A stretch of DNA of 64,000 nt from Alitta virens. Its lineage: Eukaryota > Annelida > Polychaeta > Phyllodocida > Nereididae. The translations under genes and the position numbers were made by a program. The notes under the pieces were generated by a model. It saw nothing but the letters and a program-made list of their open reading frames with translations. It searched no databases and had not been told where the DNA came from. Positions 54,326 through 64,000 of this stretch are shown one piece after another. Location: NCBI GenBank assembly GCA_932294295.1, contig OW028576.1, positions 30,158,747-30,222,746 of the forward strand, given 5' to 3'. Position 1 is the stretch's first letter; every line of letters starts with the position of its first letter.

Positions 54326-55222
54326 ACTAATTAGAAGTCACTGTCGAGGACTTCCCTCCTTGATGAAATTTTATGTCAATATGGCAAATCATAAAAGCCT
54401 TAAATGATGACTGATGACTATTGTAATCAGTTGAAGATGAATCATTGTGGTAAGAAATGACTTAAATTTGGATATTATGAAGTATTGTGGTGAAAAATAA
54501 TTACAATTTGGCACAAGTAACTTGGATTTTGCATGTTGTTGAGTGAAGAGAAACTTTTTTTACCAAGTGAAAAATATTTTGTTTTGTCAAGGAGGGTGCA
54601 TTATTGTAAGCCACAGACATGACATACTGAATACTGTATTTGGCAAATTGGTGTATCACTCTTGGTAATTGCAGATTATGACTCCTATGTAAATATGGTG
54701 GTGGTATACATTGCCTTACAGTATTACATTTGCTTATTTGAAAATAAATTAACAACTATACTTGGACAACCAAGAGTAATGTAAGATGTCTCAAATCAGA
54801 TAAAACTACTATCCATCTGAGAAGAAATTATTTGATATGTATTTCCATATCTTCAGATGTATTTAACCACATGCAATGGATGGCATTGTTCATTGTGTAA
54901 GTGTGTTTGCAACATGTTTTGAATCATTCCTGTTCATCAATATATAAAATGCTATTATTTTAAATGCCATTTTAGGCAGTGTGTAGTTACTCCTCGTTTC
55001 AATATAAAAGGCCAACAACTGTTTGTTTTACACGACTGTTCGCTATGTTCCATTGTTAAATTGACTTTAAATAAGTAACACAAGACAATGTTTGACCATG
55101 TTTGCTGCACTTCATTGCATTTGACAGTAACACATTTTCTAACTGTTCTATATTATTCTAATAAATGAGTTTAGGTCAATCAAATTATATTATGGTAAAT
55201 GTGTATGAGACTGTTTGCTGTA
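54326..55222. other. AT-rich intergenic DNA
   Basis: No gene or clear repeat recognised. Confidence 0.4.
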
Positions 55223-55376
55223 TACATGGCCAAATGTGCCACGTGCGTTTTCCATGAGAAGGATAAACGCATGGAAAACGTATGGTTTTTAGCTAATTAT
55301 AATGAGGCAAAAACCATGCGTTTTCCATGCGTTTATCCAAACTCATGGAAAATGCATGTGACACAATTGGCCATGA
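55223..55376. mobile_element. Palindromic MITE, TACATGGCC family (copy 3)
   Basis: 154 bp; complete arms with the AGCTAATTATAATGAGGC centre. Confidence 0.88.
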
Positions 55377-55581
55377 TAGTAATAACACATTATGGAATTG
55401 CAATTACTACAGTGCAGCCCTCTTACAAGGGTTGATTGATGAGATAGAATGTGGGTTCATAGCTTGCAACTTGATGTCATGTTTCTATATTTTTCTCTTC
55501 ATATTACATGGCCATTTTTTTAACAGATATTTCCTTCTGCAAAATAAAAATATTTTAGATTTTGTGATTTAGACATAAACC

Positions 55582-55702
55582 CCATGTACCTACGTGCGAA
55601 TGATAAACGCACGGAAAACTTTTTTTGCCTAATTATAATGAGGTGAAAACCATGCGTTTATCCAAATGCTTGGAAAATGCACGTGGCACTTTTGACCATG
55701 TA
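55582..55702. mobile_element. Palindromic MITE, TACATGGCC family (copy 4, diverged left end)
   Basis: The left end is altered (CATGTACCTACGTGCGAATG), the right end is typical (GTGGCAC..TTGACCATGTA), and the centre matches. Confidence 0.75.
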
Positions 55703-56410
55703 CAAGGCACAACAATTAAACATCTCATGACACCGGCATCTGGCTCAGATGTAGCTCAATGCCTAAGTTGTGCAAAATCTCATAACAAATACAATATCCC
55801 ACATTTTTTATTTCAAATTTTATTTCAAGGAGTAATTATCCATTTGTTTACGAAGGCTACTCCATTTTGAACATTGTTGTGACATACCTGCCTATCATGA
55901 TGTCATCTAGTTGTTATTTTTAGAACACACAGAACATAGAATCTACATGACAAATTACACTGTATTTCACTATGAGAAGTATTTGAGTATGAACTATTTT
56001 TATGAAATAATGAACAAATGCTTCGATGAATTTTATACTAAATACAGATATAAATGACTCATAAATTATTTACATTGGTTTGTACTCTAAATACACATAT
56101 GTATAAATAAGCCAATGTTTGGATATTGTAGGCCTGCAGTCAAACTAAATTTAATAATAGATTTCAGTCATTTTGCAGATATTAAATAAACAGACAATCC
56201 ATTACTTATTAAAGAAGTATAAATAATAATTATGATAATCCCACAGCCATAGAAAACTATAACTCTATTTCATAAAAATCCGAAAATGTTTAATTACTTT
56301 TGGCTTCACTGTAAACTATTCCAATTAAAATTTTGTCTCAAAATCAAGAAAACTAATGTCTAGTTTTAGACAGTCCATTCTTTATGAATGCCTATAGATT
56401 TACCATTGCC
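55703..56410. other. AT-rich intergenic DNA
   Basis: No gene seen. Confidence 0.35.
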
Positions 56411-56565
56411 TACATGGCCAAATGTGCTACGTGAGTTTTCCATGCGTTTGGATAAACGCACAGAAAACGCATGGTTTTCACCTCATGTTAATAAGGCAAA
56501 AACCATGTGTTTTCCATGCGTTTATCCTTCTCATGGAAAACGCACGTGGCACATTTGGCCATGTA
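56411..56565. mobile_element. Palindromic MITE, TACATGGCC family (copy 5)
   Basis: 155 bp, nearly fully palindromic, from TACATGGCCAAATGTGC to GGCACATTTGGCCATGTA. Confidence 0.9.
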
Positions 56566-57253
56566 GGTTTATATCAATGAACAATACAAATATACAGGTA
56601 TTGGTAAAAGTATTTCACATAATGGTATATATCTTAATAATATTAAAGTCTGCAACAACTATATTCTCAACGTACAACTGAAAGCAAGTTTTATCCAACA
56701 GTAAACTACTAATAAAATTATTTAGACATGTCTAAATAATAAACTCAAATTAAGTCTTAATCGACAAGTTCATCGTACAATTCACAATTCAGCATTTTTA
56801 ATACATATCACATATATGCTTATGTAAATCTTTCATTGATAATCATACCTGGTTCAGCGTTCAAAACAAAACAAATATGATACCATAACAGCACAATAAC
56901 TAATTTAGAGCCATTTACACACAAGCAACACGTACATTGATATCAGATTTAGATTTTATAAGCAAAACAGTCTGTTTAAGTGTCATTTGAAATTTCACAA
57001 TGTTCCAGCAGTTTTGACCGTTTAGGATATTTTGGTTATGTTAAAACAACAGCGATATATTTTACTCAGATAAGTAAATATTGTGCTCTGATAAGTGTAA
57101 ATAATACATAATGCAATTAGTTAGCACATAGGTGATATGACCCCCAGTTAGCAGTATGTAGTTTGGTTTTTTTCTTAATTAGAATTGACAAACCTCTGGA
57201 TATTGAGATAATGCAGACATTCTAAACCCTCTTTGTATGAAACATCAATCACC
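56566..57253. other. AT-rich intergenic DNA
   Basis: No gene seen. Confidence 0.35.
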
Positions 57254-57382
57254 TACATGGCCAAATGTGCCACGTGCGTTTTCCATGAGAAGGATAAACG
57301 CATGGAAAATGATTGCTAATTATAATGAGGCAAAAACCATGCCAAACGCATGGAAAACGCACGTGGCACAATTGGCCATGTA
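57254..57382. mobile_element. Palindromic MITE, TACATGGCC family (copy 6)
   Basis: 129 bp; both ends intact and part of one arm deleted. Confidence 0.88.
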
Positions 57383-57494
57383 TGCTACTGCATTTCTTCC
57401 AAGAAGCCAGTATTTTCAGTACCCAAAACTACTCATATGATTCAGAAGCTTCGTCAGCTTATATGACTAGCTTCCACAGGCAGACATAATAATG

Positions 57495-57700
57495 AGATGA
57501 TAATGCTGCTCGGAGTCCACATCATGTTCACATTTAGCCCATGGGTGGGGTCTTGTACTTGCTTCGGCATAGACACAGAGTACAAGTGACCTCTAAGTTA
57601 ACGTCTGATGCAAATGCTATAGCTATGATGTAGCCCATAAAGGATGGGTTGGGATTCGAAGCCAGCAGCAATGGAGGCAGGGGCGTCAATTTCTCTTGAT
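57495..57700 (-). mobile_element. Fragment of the second tRNA-derived SINE family
   Basis: CCCATGGGTGGGGTCTTGTACTTG and CACAGAGTACAAG match the reverse complement of 59035-59125. A GGATTCGAA-like box-B remnant lies near 57650. Confidence 0.45.
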
Positions 57701-57768
57701 GGTTCGGAGGGGGGGGGGGGGTGCAGGCCTACTTTGTCCCACTGTGACTTTCCCTCGCTCGTACAAGT

Positions 57769-57911
57769 GCATGGCCAAATGTGCCATGTGCGTTTTCCAT
57801 TAGAAGGATAAACGCATGGAAAACGCCTGAATATAATCAGGCGAAAACCATGCGTTTTCCATGCGTTTATACAAATGCATGGAAAAAGGACGCGGCACAT
57901 TTGTTCATGTA
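57769..57911. mobile_element. Palindromic MITE, TACATGGCC family (copy 7)
   Basis: Left GCATGGCCAAATGTGCCATG, right GCGGCACATTTGTTCATGTA; the arms have several substitutions. Confidence 0.82.
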
Positions 57912-58305
57912 GTAGCACTTAATGCGCGGACACTGGTCAAGAGGTAAATTAATGGTGGATCACTTATGCCAAACTTATAAACTTGTACAGATATGTGATA
58001 TCAAGTGTAAAGCTGTTTAACAAAGCACAAAAGTGTGTGAAAAAGGGTAATTTTCATTTGTGAATTTCTGGGGGGGGGGGGATGATTGCATCAGAAAGTG
58101 GGGGGTATATATTCCCGATATGCCCCCCTTAATCGACGCCCCTGAATGGAGGTGTTAAATGGCTGATTCCTTAACCAACCATAAGACTATCACCAATATT
58201 TTGGGGTTCATCCAGACTTGTTTCCTTATTTGGGATTACTATCTAATTAAGGAGTGTGATAAGCAGGGACTTAAATGTATAAATGCATCACTTTCCAAAA
58301 GTGGC
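57912..58305. other. Intergenic DNA with a G homopolymer
   Basis: A G run at about 58070-58081 lies close to GGGGGG/CCCCCC text at 57709-57721 and 58121. No gene is seen. Confidence 0.35.
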
Positions 58306-58471
58306 CGGGGGTGGGGCCTAGCTCAGTGGTAGCGCACTGGACTAATGGGTCCTGAGTTCAATTCCCGGTCTAGCCTTAGTAGGATGGCTGTTTCATCCAT
58401 CATCTCATTGCCATGGTCCCTGCCCATCCTAATTAGCCATCAGGTGCAGAAATACAGGAGGTAAAGCCCTA
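58306..58471 (+). mobile_element. tRNA-derived SINE (family of 47168), tail lost
   Basis: Box A (TAGCTCAGTGGTAGCGC) and box B (AGTTCAATTCC) are present, and the body matches through AATACAGGAGGTAAAGCCCT. Confidence 0.85.
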
Positions 58472-58930
58472 CAGTTAGTTCCATTAAAAACGGCCACCTA
58501 TGCTGGTATTTTGCCAGTGCACTTGATTAGCAATATAATCAGGAAGATATTAGATATGTTTGGTGTGCAAACATGCAAGGCTACATTTAAGTTATAATTG
58601 AAAATGTATTTTAATTTATTCTATATTTTTGATTAATTAGCACTGTGCACCTGCTGTGTCATAAATACGTATTAACTGACGTAAATTTGACATCTATGTA
58701 TTCATGATTCATAGTAATGTTTTTTATATTGATAATTATGTTTTTATGATGCATTAATGTGTATGACATATATGAAATTTTTGATACATCAATATTTTGT
58801 ATTACGAGGGTTCACTTATATATGTAGGAATATATTACCTAACAAAATTGGGCATCGATCCAAAGTTGCATTGTATAATACCATTGTATAATAAAATATG
58901 CATAATTCATAATTCGTTATACAGAATAGC
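58472..58930. other. AT-rich intergenic DNA
   Basis: No gene seen. Confidence 0.35.
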
Positions 58931-59178
58931 ACAGCTGGGTGGCCTAATGGTTAAGGTATCAGTCAATTCCACCTTGGCCAGCTCAGCTGAAGGCCCAGAT
59001 TCAATCTGCAGCCCAGGCACTCTTTAAGAGCTACATCCCAGCTGGATGTGGATCACACAAGATGTAGGTTCCTTGTACTCTGTGTTTATTGCTGAGACAA
59101 GTAAAAGACCCCATCCATAGGATAATCAGGTGGTGGGTGGGTTGATTAAGGATTTACGTCCTGTATTTCTGCAATCAG
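58931..59178 (+). mobile_element. Second tRNA-derived SINE family
   Basis: A tRNA-like head (GTGGCCTAATGGTTAAGGTA ... GATTCAATCTGCAGCC) is followed by a body containing AAGTAAAAGACCCCATCC. It ends near TTTACGTCCTGTATTTCTGC, a tail shared with the first SINE family. Fragments occur at 8825-8975 and 57495-57700. Confidence 0.75.
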
Positions 59179-59204
59179 GTAACATGGTGTTAACACCAAA
59201 CCTG

Positions 59205-59290
59205 CCTCATTATAATTAGCTAAAAACCATGCATTTTCCATGCGTTTTATCGTTCTCATGGAAAACGCAAGACGCACATTTAGCCATGTA
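59205..59290. mobile_element. Palindromic MITE, TACATGGCC family (copy 8, half element)
   Basis: Only the centre (CCTCATTATAATTAGC) and one arm to TTTAGCCATGTA remain. Confidence 0.8.
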
Positions 59291-59439
59291 TAATATCAAT
59301 TATTGTTTTACACTTCATATCACAAAACAAGTTTATCTGCAAAAAATAGATGGTCATGAATAATCCACCATTAATTTTCCTCTTGATAGGTGTCCGCACA
59401 ATGACGATGGAAAGACACGGTGCGACAGACGAAATAGGG

Positions 59440-59575
59440 CTACCTGAAGGGCTAATTAGGACAGGGAGAGATCATGGCAATGAGACGAAGGATGAAACAG
59501 CCATCCAACTTAGGCTCGACCGGGAATCGAACCCCGGGACCCAGCGGTTTGAAGCCAAGAGCTAGGCCCCCGCCC
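59440..59575 (-). mobile_element. tRNA-derived SINE (family of 47168), minus orientation
   Basis: The reverse complement of the body (GGATGAAACAGCCATCC), box B (GGAATCGAACCCCGGGACC) and head (GCTAGGCCCCCGCCC) are present; part of the head is deleted. Confidence 0.82.
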
Positions 59576-62265
59576 GATAACAAGTCGTGTAGAATATTTT
59601 CAGATTTTAAGCTGGCAGAGCAATGAGAACAAGATCTCTGGTGAAATTACTACGTTATAAAATATATTCATATATGTAATCATAATTTGAAATAAAAACT
59701 AATGTCAACCATACATTTTTGCCCTTTTATGTGTTTGTCAAATAGTTCTGGCCATCCAAACATTTTTTATTGATTAGGCGCAGATGTCTTTCTGCTTACT
59801 GTCAATGGCTTACCAATATTTGTTTCTAGAAAACACGTATCGACGTTTACTGGGTTAACAAATAAATATATTTTAAAAAAGAGACCTGCATCAGAATTGG
59901 TTGAACCAGTGAAAAATATTGTGCTAAGAGAGGGAGTTGTTTTAGTGTGTTAAAAATCTACAGGTGACAGCACCATACAGGTCTTCATGTGAAAGTGCAC
60001 AAATACCAGTGATGTCACAGCCAATCGTCACAAAACTGAGGTAAAGCTTAGTAATTTGGACCATAGTATGCATCTAAATCCATAAGAGTTCTGATACATA
60101 TATGATATCTTAAGGACTTAGATTCTGCAAAAAAGAACATTAAAAGTTTGTTAACACAAGTTTTAGTTCACATCTTTCCAACAAATCTTAAAATTACTGA
60201 ATTCCACCAGTCAGTATTAATTCTCCAAATACTTCTGTCAATGACTTAATGATACTTTCTATATGACCAGCTACATATGTAATGATTATATAATAAGGCT
60301 GCTTGGAGTCCACAACATGTTCTAACATGTTCTAACATGCAAACATTGTTCTTAAGCTACTCATTTGGAAAATAACCTTTCATGATAACTGATATTTTTG
60401 AATATTTATTTGGGGTTCACCTTGGAGGGTCAGTTTCACCTACGTTTGAAACACTGGAGACGCCTAACGAAATGTGTCCAAAATATAGATTTTGTATTCA
60501 TTTTTTATCTCACCAATGCAATAACAAACTACAAAATGTGGGTGTGCTGGGGGAGGGGGGGGGGGGTATAGGGTGTGGAAGTTAAAGGTGTTGTAGCTTA
60601 TTAGGCCATTAACGTCTGACTGGGAATGGCATGGATATAGCAATTGCACAGGAGATAGCATTCACTAACACTGTTGTTTGTTACTTAACAGAATACATCT
60701 GATGATGTTATAAATGCTAAATTACCTTCACTGAATTTTGAGTGATCCTTAGCGAATTGGTAAAATATTGAGCATTTTTTTGGATTACATCTTTATCCAG
60801 CTGCCCGATGTTTTCCCAATCAAAGTCCTATAGATATTCTGTTGGAAAATACTCATGTCAACATTAATGATAACTTACATGAAGGAAAGCAAACAGTTAA
60901 ATAATGGAACTCGTTTTATTTGAAATTAATTTGAAATTCTAAAGACAAGATTGGAAGTGAATTTCTGATATTGCGGAATATTTGTGTCGACACAATACTT
61001 AGTCTGGATATTTGCTTGTTCATATGTATGGGACATTGGGACAGGGACTGAGATATGGCTCATTAACTGTGCAGGAAGTGGGCTTTGAGCCCATGCACCC
61101 ACAGTCACTGCCATGATTGAGATGATGATGAGTACATCTCATGTGATGGGACAGGGACTGAGATGTGGCTCATGAACAGTGCAGGGAGTGGGCTTTGAAC
61201 CCATGCACCCACAGTCACTACCATGGATGAGATGATGATGAGTACATGCCTTGTAAACAGGAACAGGAACAGGAGATGTCATAAACCTTGTAGGAATGGG
61301 CTTTGAACCCATGCACCCAAAGTCACAATGATAGTTTGCCTGTCGTGCCTTCAGCTCAATGCTGAACACCCTACATACTGATATCAGATTAAATTAAAAT
61401 TTTGGTCATTTATTTCAATAGGTTTTGGGCAGTTTTCCTGGATTAACTGTAACCAATATTAGTTGCATACATGGAAACTAAACCCTACATATGTCTTAAT
61501 GTTAACAAAATCTAATTAACTCATAAAACACGAAAACTGCATACAAGATTATATATTTTTTCGCTTCTGTAACAGTAAGGGCTATTTTAAGAAGACTATT
61601 GCAGTCTCTGTTGTGTAAATGCAATTTGTGATAAGTTTGGAATCATAAAGTACGATGCTCATGCCAGTTTTAGGCAATATTTGGAACAGAGTATGACAAT
61701 AACACATTCTATCACATTGTCTAACAAATTTACAATTAACATTGTTCAGCTATCTTAGAGATAGCATACTGTCTTTTGTCATGGTACAAATGTATGTGCA
61801 ATTGGTTCCCCGTTGCAACGCTACATCTTTAAAATGTTTTGTGCACGCTTTAGGTTTATTCAGTAGTATATCATTTGGTCAAATGGATTTCACTATGTAT
61901 TTTGAGATTATATCATGAGCTGAGGTAGTATATCCCTAATATACTCCTCCAAGACCCTTCGGAGGAAATAAACTGGTGTCAACGGGGAGTACTATATCAA
62001 CCAATGATATGACATTTCCATCCTATGCCTCAGATTGGCTAATTTCAGGATATTTCCTTCTACTTATTAGAATAGTCTTGTAAACAGCTAATGTTCCAAC
62101 CTTGGTTGCTGCTCGTGCAAAGTCTTGCACAGGGGTGAAACTGCACCTAGGCATGGGATGAACACATGTATGCATGGCTTAAACTAATGCAGGTCCAAAC
62201 AGATTCTGAACCATTTGAAACAGACTCATCTGAGTCACGTGATTTGTGTTGGTATCTTCCAGACG
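59576..62265. other. AT-rich intergenic DNA, 3' of the receptor gene
   Basis: No gene is supported. It holds a G homopolymer (about 60553-60566) and the tandem tRNA-like repeat at 61025-61330. Confidence 0.4.
61025..61330 (-). repeat. Three tandem units of about 105-120 bp with a tRNA-like box B
   Basis: GGGACAGGGACTGAGAT.TGG starts units near 61038 and 61147, with a shorter third unit from about 61258. Each carries GGGCTTTGAACCCATGCACC, which on the minus strand resembles a tRNA T-arm (GGTTCAAA). It is probably a tandemly amplified SINE fragment, not tRNA genes. Confidence 0.7.
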
Positions 62266-63977
62266 TCATGGTAACTTCTTTTGCGTGCGATTGGTCAGCG
62301 GATGAAACAGTACGAGGGTTGATATGAGAATTGCAAGAAGAAACGACCAGAAAAATAACCGATCGAAGACCTCCGCCATTTTTATCCAGTCCTTGGAATA
62401 ATTTGGTTCCTTCTTTTCTTCTTCCCTTTGGAACCGATTCAACATGGGATAGCCGGTTTCTGACAGCTGAGGACTCAATTTGGCACTCTCCGTTCCACCG
62501 TTGACGTTTCGGTTTTGAAGCTCGATTATCGCAGTCCTCTCTTCGCTATCGCTAATCATCGTATCAACTGGTTGACGGTATAATCCTAACTTCTTGTTTT
62601 TGTTTTTGGAGTTCACAGGAGAATTGTTGGCACTGTCAGATTCAATTGCATTGCACATACACAACATTCGAGCTAAGTAGATAAAAACAAGTTTTTTGAC
62701 CCACGTCGGAACAGGTCGGTCAGTAACATGGTGCAGGTTCAACACAAACACAGTCAGAACCATTGAAAGGGTAGTGATAGCCATTGTGCAGGTCAGATAA
62801 ATCCCTGAAAGAAAATGTACGATGCACAAATTATTAAACATAGGCAGCTGAAACGCTTTTACGGTAAAAAAAAATCATAGTTGGCGCATCCCACTAGTGA
62901 TGCTTCTCCGCGATTTTTTTAGCTAAAAGATGCTCAAATGTTTTAAATCGATTTGAAAAGAGGGCGAAAATAGTATAAATATTTTTTTTTGTGAAGACTT
63001 TCTTCAATCGTACTTATTCTGGTGTGGTTATAGACGTGTAGTCCATTTAGAGCAAGATGTCAGTAAAAAAAAGGAACAAATTGTCTGGGAAAAAGTGCAG
63101 TATAGCGGACCCAGAGTTAAGACCATATTTAGCTAGCCTCCTTGTCAAGCATATGACGTAAAAAGCTTGAATTCAATTTATGACGTCACAAACAAATGAT
63201 GGCGGGTTTCATGTTCAGGGCAAGAGCGATGTTTATTTTTCTTTTTTCTTGGGGGGCCCCAAACCCCCGCTATGCGACTCAAATGTTATTCTTGTTGGAC
63301 AAGATCTTCAAAACTCGGTTAGTGTGGCTCAAAATAATATATTTTATATTCTTTGAACGCCAAATATGGTCATAAAATTGGGTCCGCTATACTGCACTAA
63401 AACCATTGTCTGATGCATTGTATAGTATTGGGCAAGCAAAAGCTGTAAAAAGTGAATGCATATTTAGGCAGACCAAATATTACAAACTGAGAGGTGTGAT
63501 ACTTAGGACTCACAAGTGATGTTAAATGGCGTTTTAAAGCTTCCATCTATCATCATGGGAATTATGATATTTCCATACTCACCTAGCAATGGTATATGAT
63601 CCGACGTTTTTGGTATGTTCCCAGCAACGTTCAGGAGAAATATCCTAAACGACAACAGTACAACCACCCCGATTTGTACTTTTTGGCCAGGGGTGCAAAA
63701 GAATACAGTCAGCAATAACACTGAAGTCATTATCGATGGCAAAATAACATTGAGTACATAAAAAGTATGTCTTCGTCTCAAGTAGATGGAGTACGCGACG
63801 TTCGAATACTTTTGGGTAGGGCAACAAGCGTATGAAAACTCGTCGCGTTTGACATGTGTATGGTAAATCTCCCATTCTCCGTTCAACTTGTAAGAGTCCA
63901 TGTTAACTTTGTCGGCGGAGTTGGTTAAATTCATCTTGGAAGTATGGTAAGACCAAGCACCAAACATTAGGTCGCAT
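62266..63977 (-). CDS. Nicotinic-type (cys-loop) receptor subunit, last two exons
   Basis: Exon A (63977-63583) starts after TTTCAG, finishing a codon from an upstream exon outside the window. It encodes CDLMFGAWSYH, a loop-C vicinal cysteine pair (SYACCPT), M1 (TFYVLNVILPSIMTSVLLL) and M2 ending IPLL. Its donor is CTAG|GTGAGT, phase 1. Exon B (62804-62266) follows a TTTCAG acceptor and restores the frame. It encodes M3 (MAITTLSMVLTVFVLNL), the M3-M4 cytoplasmic loop with charged stretches, and M4 (FWSFLLAILISTLVLFH) before the stop. The 778-bp intron carries a MITE. The paired cysteines are the mark of alpha-type, ligand-binding nicotinic subunits. The pore is unusual: Q replaces E at -1', R is at 12' and G replaces E at 20'. 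It would form part of a pentameric plasma-membrane channel; ligand and ion selectivity are uncertain. Confidence 0.88.
63096..63396. mobile_element. MITE, family TGCAGTATAGCGGACCC (copy 2, in receptor intron)
   Basis: The terminal TGCAGTATAGCGGACCC and GGGTCCGCTATACTGCA repeats are identical to those of 40068-40365. The interior is related, with an added C/G-rich stretch (GGGGGGCCCC near 63253). Confidence 0.88.
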
Positions 63978-64000
63978 CTGAAAGATACATATGTTCAATT

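Noticed and set aside
54501..54755. 84-codon minus-strand frame
   Set aside because: No motif, AT-rich flanks, no splice context.
56388..56681. 97-codon frame with TWPNVLREFSMR
   Set aside because: It is a translation of the palindromic MITE; similar peptides recur at other copies (57237, 57598).

Overview
This window is eukaryotic nuclear DNA from an AT-rich, intron-bearing, repeat-laden animal genome. Spliced host genes (a cys-loop receptor subunit and a membrane sulfotransferase), tRNA-derived SINEs, many small inverted-repeat elements and a Polinton/Maverick insertion point to a marine invertebrate. A mollusc is my best guess, but nothing in the window proves the species. Host genes are few and lie on the minus strand: a Gal/GalNAc/GlcNAc-6-O-sulfotransferase-like coding exon (49.5-50.9 kb) and the last two exons of a nicotinic-type receptor subunit (62.3-64.0 kb).

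The centrepiece is one 20,448-bp Polinton/Maverick (adintovirus-like) element at 18926-39373. It begins AG and ends CT, has a perfect 44-bp terminal inverted repeat, and is flanked by a perfect 6-bp target duplication (TATAGA). It sits inside the reverse transcriptase of an older LINE, whose two halves lie at 18240-18919 and 39380-39960. The left arm reads rightward: a spliced protein-primed-type DNA polymerase B, then two spliced membrane-protein genes, the second with tandemly duplicated phase-2 exons. The right arm reads leftward: an orphan ORF, a two-helix membrane protein, a retroviral-type integrase with chromodomain, a penton-like minor capsid protein, a basic protein, the double-jelly-roll major capsid protein, a packaging ATPase, two small proteins, and a spliced gene with two PC4-like domains. 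The arms converge on a 2.5-kb repeat- and hairpin-rich spacer. Three genes carry one lesion each (polymerase frameshift, integrase nonsense codon, small membrane protein nonsense codon). The capsid and packaging genes are open. No adenain-type maturation protease is visible.

Left of the Polinton are the 3' end of an LTR retrotransposon with a C2H2 zinc-finger ORF (1-1686), a three-exon Tc1-type transposase whose catalytic glutamate codon is split by an intron (4333-5614), microsatellites, a 3.2-kb satellite built from 21-bp and 10-bp monomers in a 115-bp higher-order unit (9.3-12.5 kb), a GC-rich foldback block (16.9-17.3 kb) and a 15-bp minisatellite (17.6-18.2 kb).

Right of it are a very young non-autonomous LTR element on the minus strand (40572-44953) whose interior is largely a 17-bp, EcoRI-site-rich minisatellite, a second decayed LINE interrupted by SINEs (45.6-48.2 kb), and a 10-kb stretch holding eight copies of one palindromic MITE family among other short inverted-repeat elements. 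Most of the remaining sequence is AT-rich and shows no gene.
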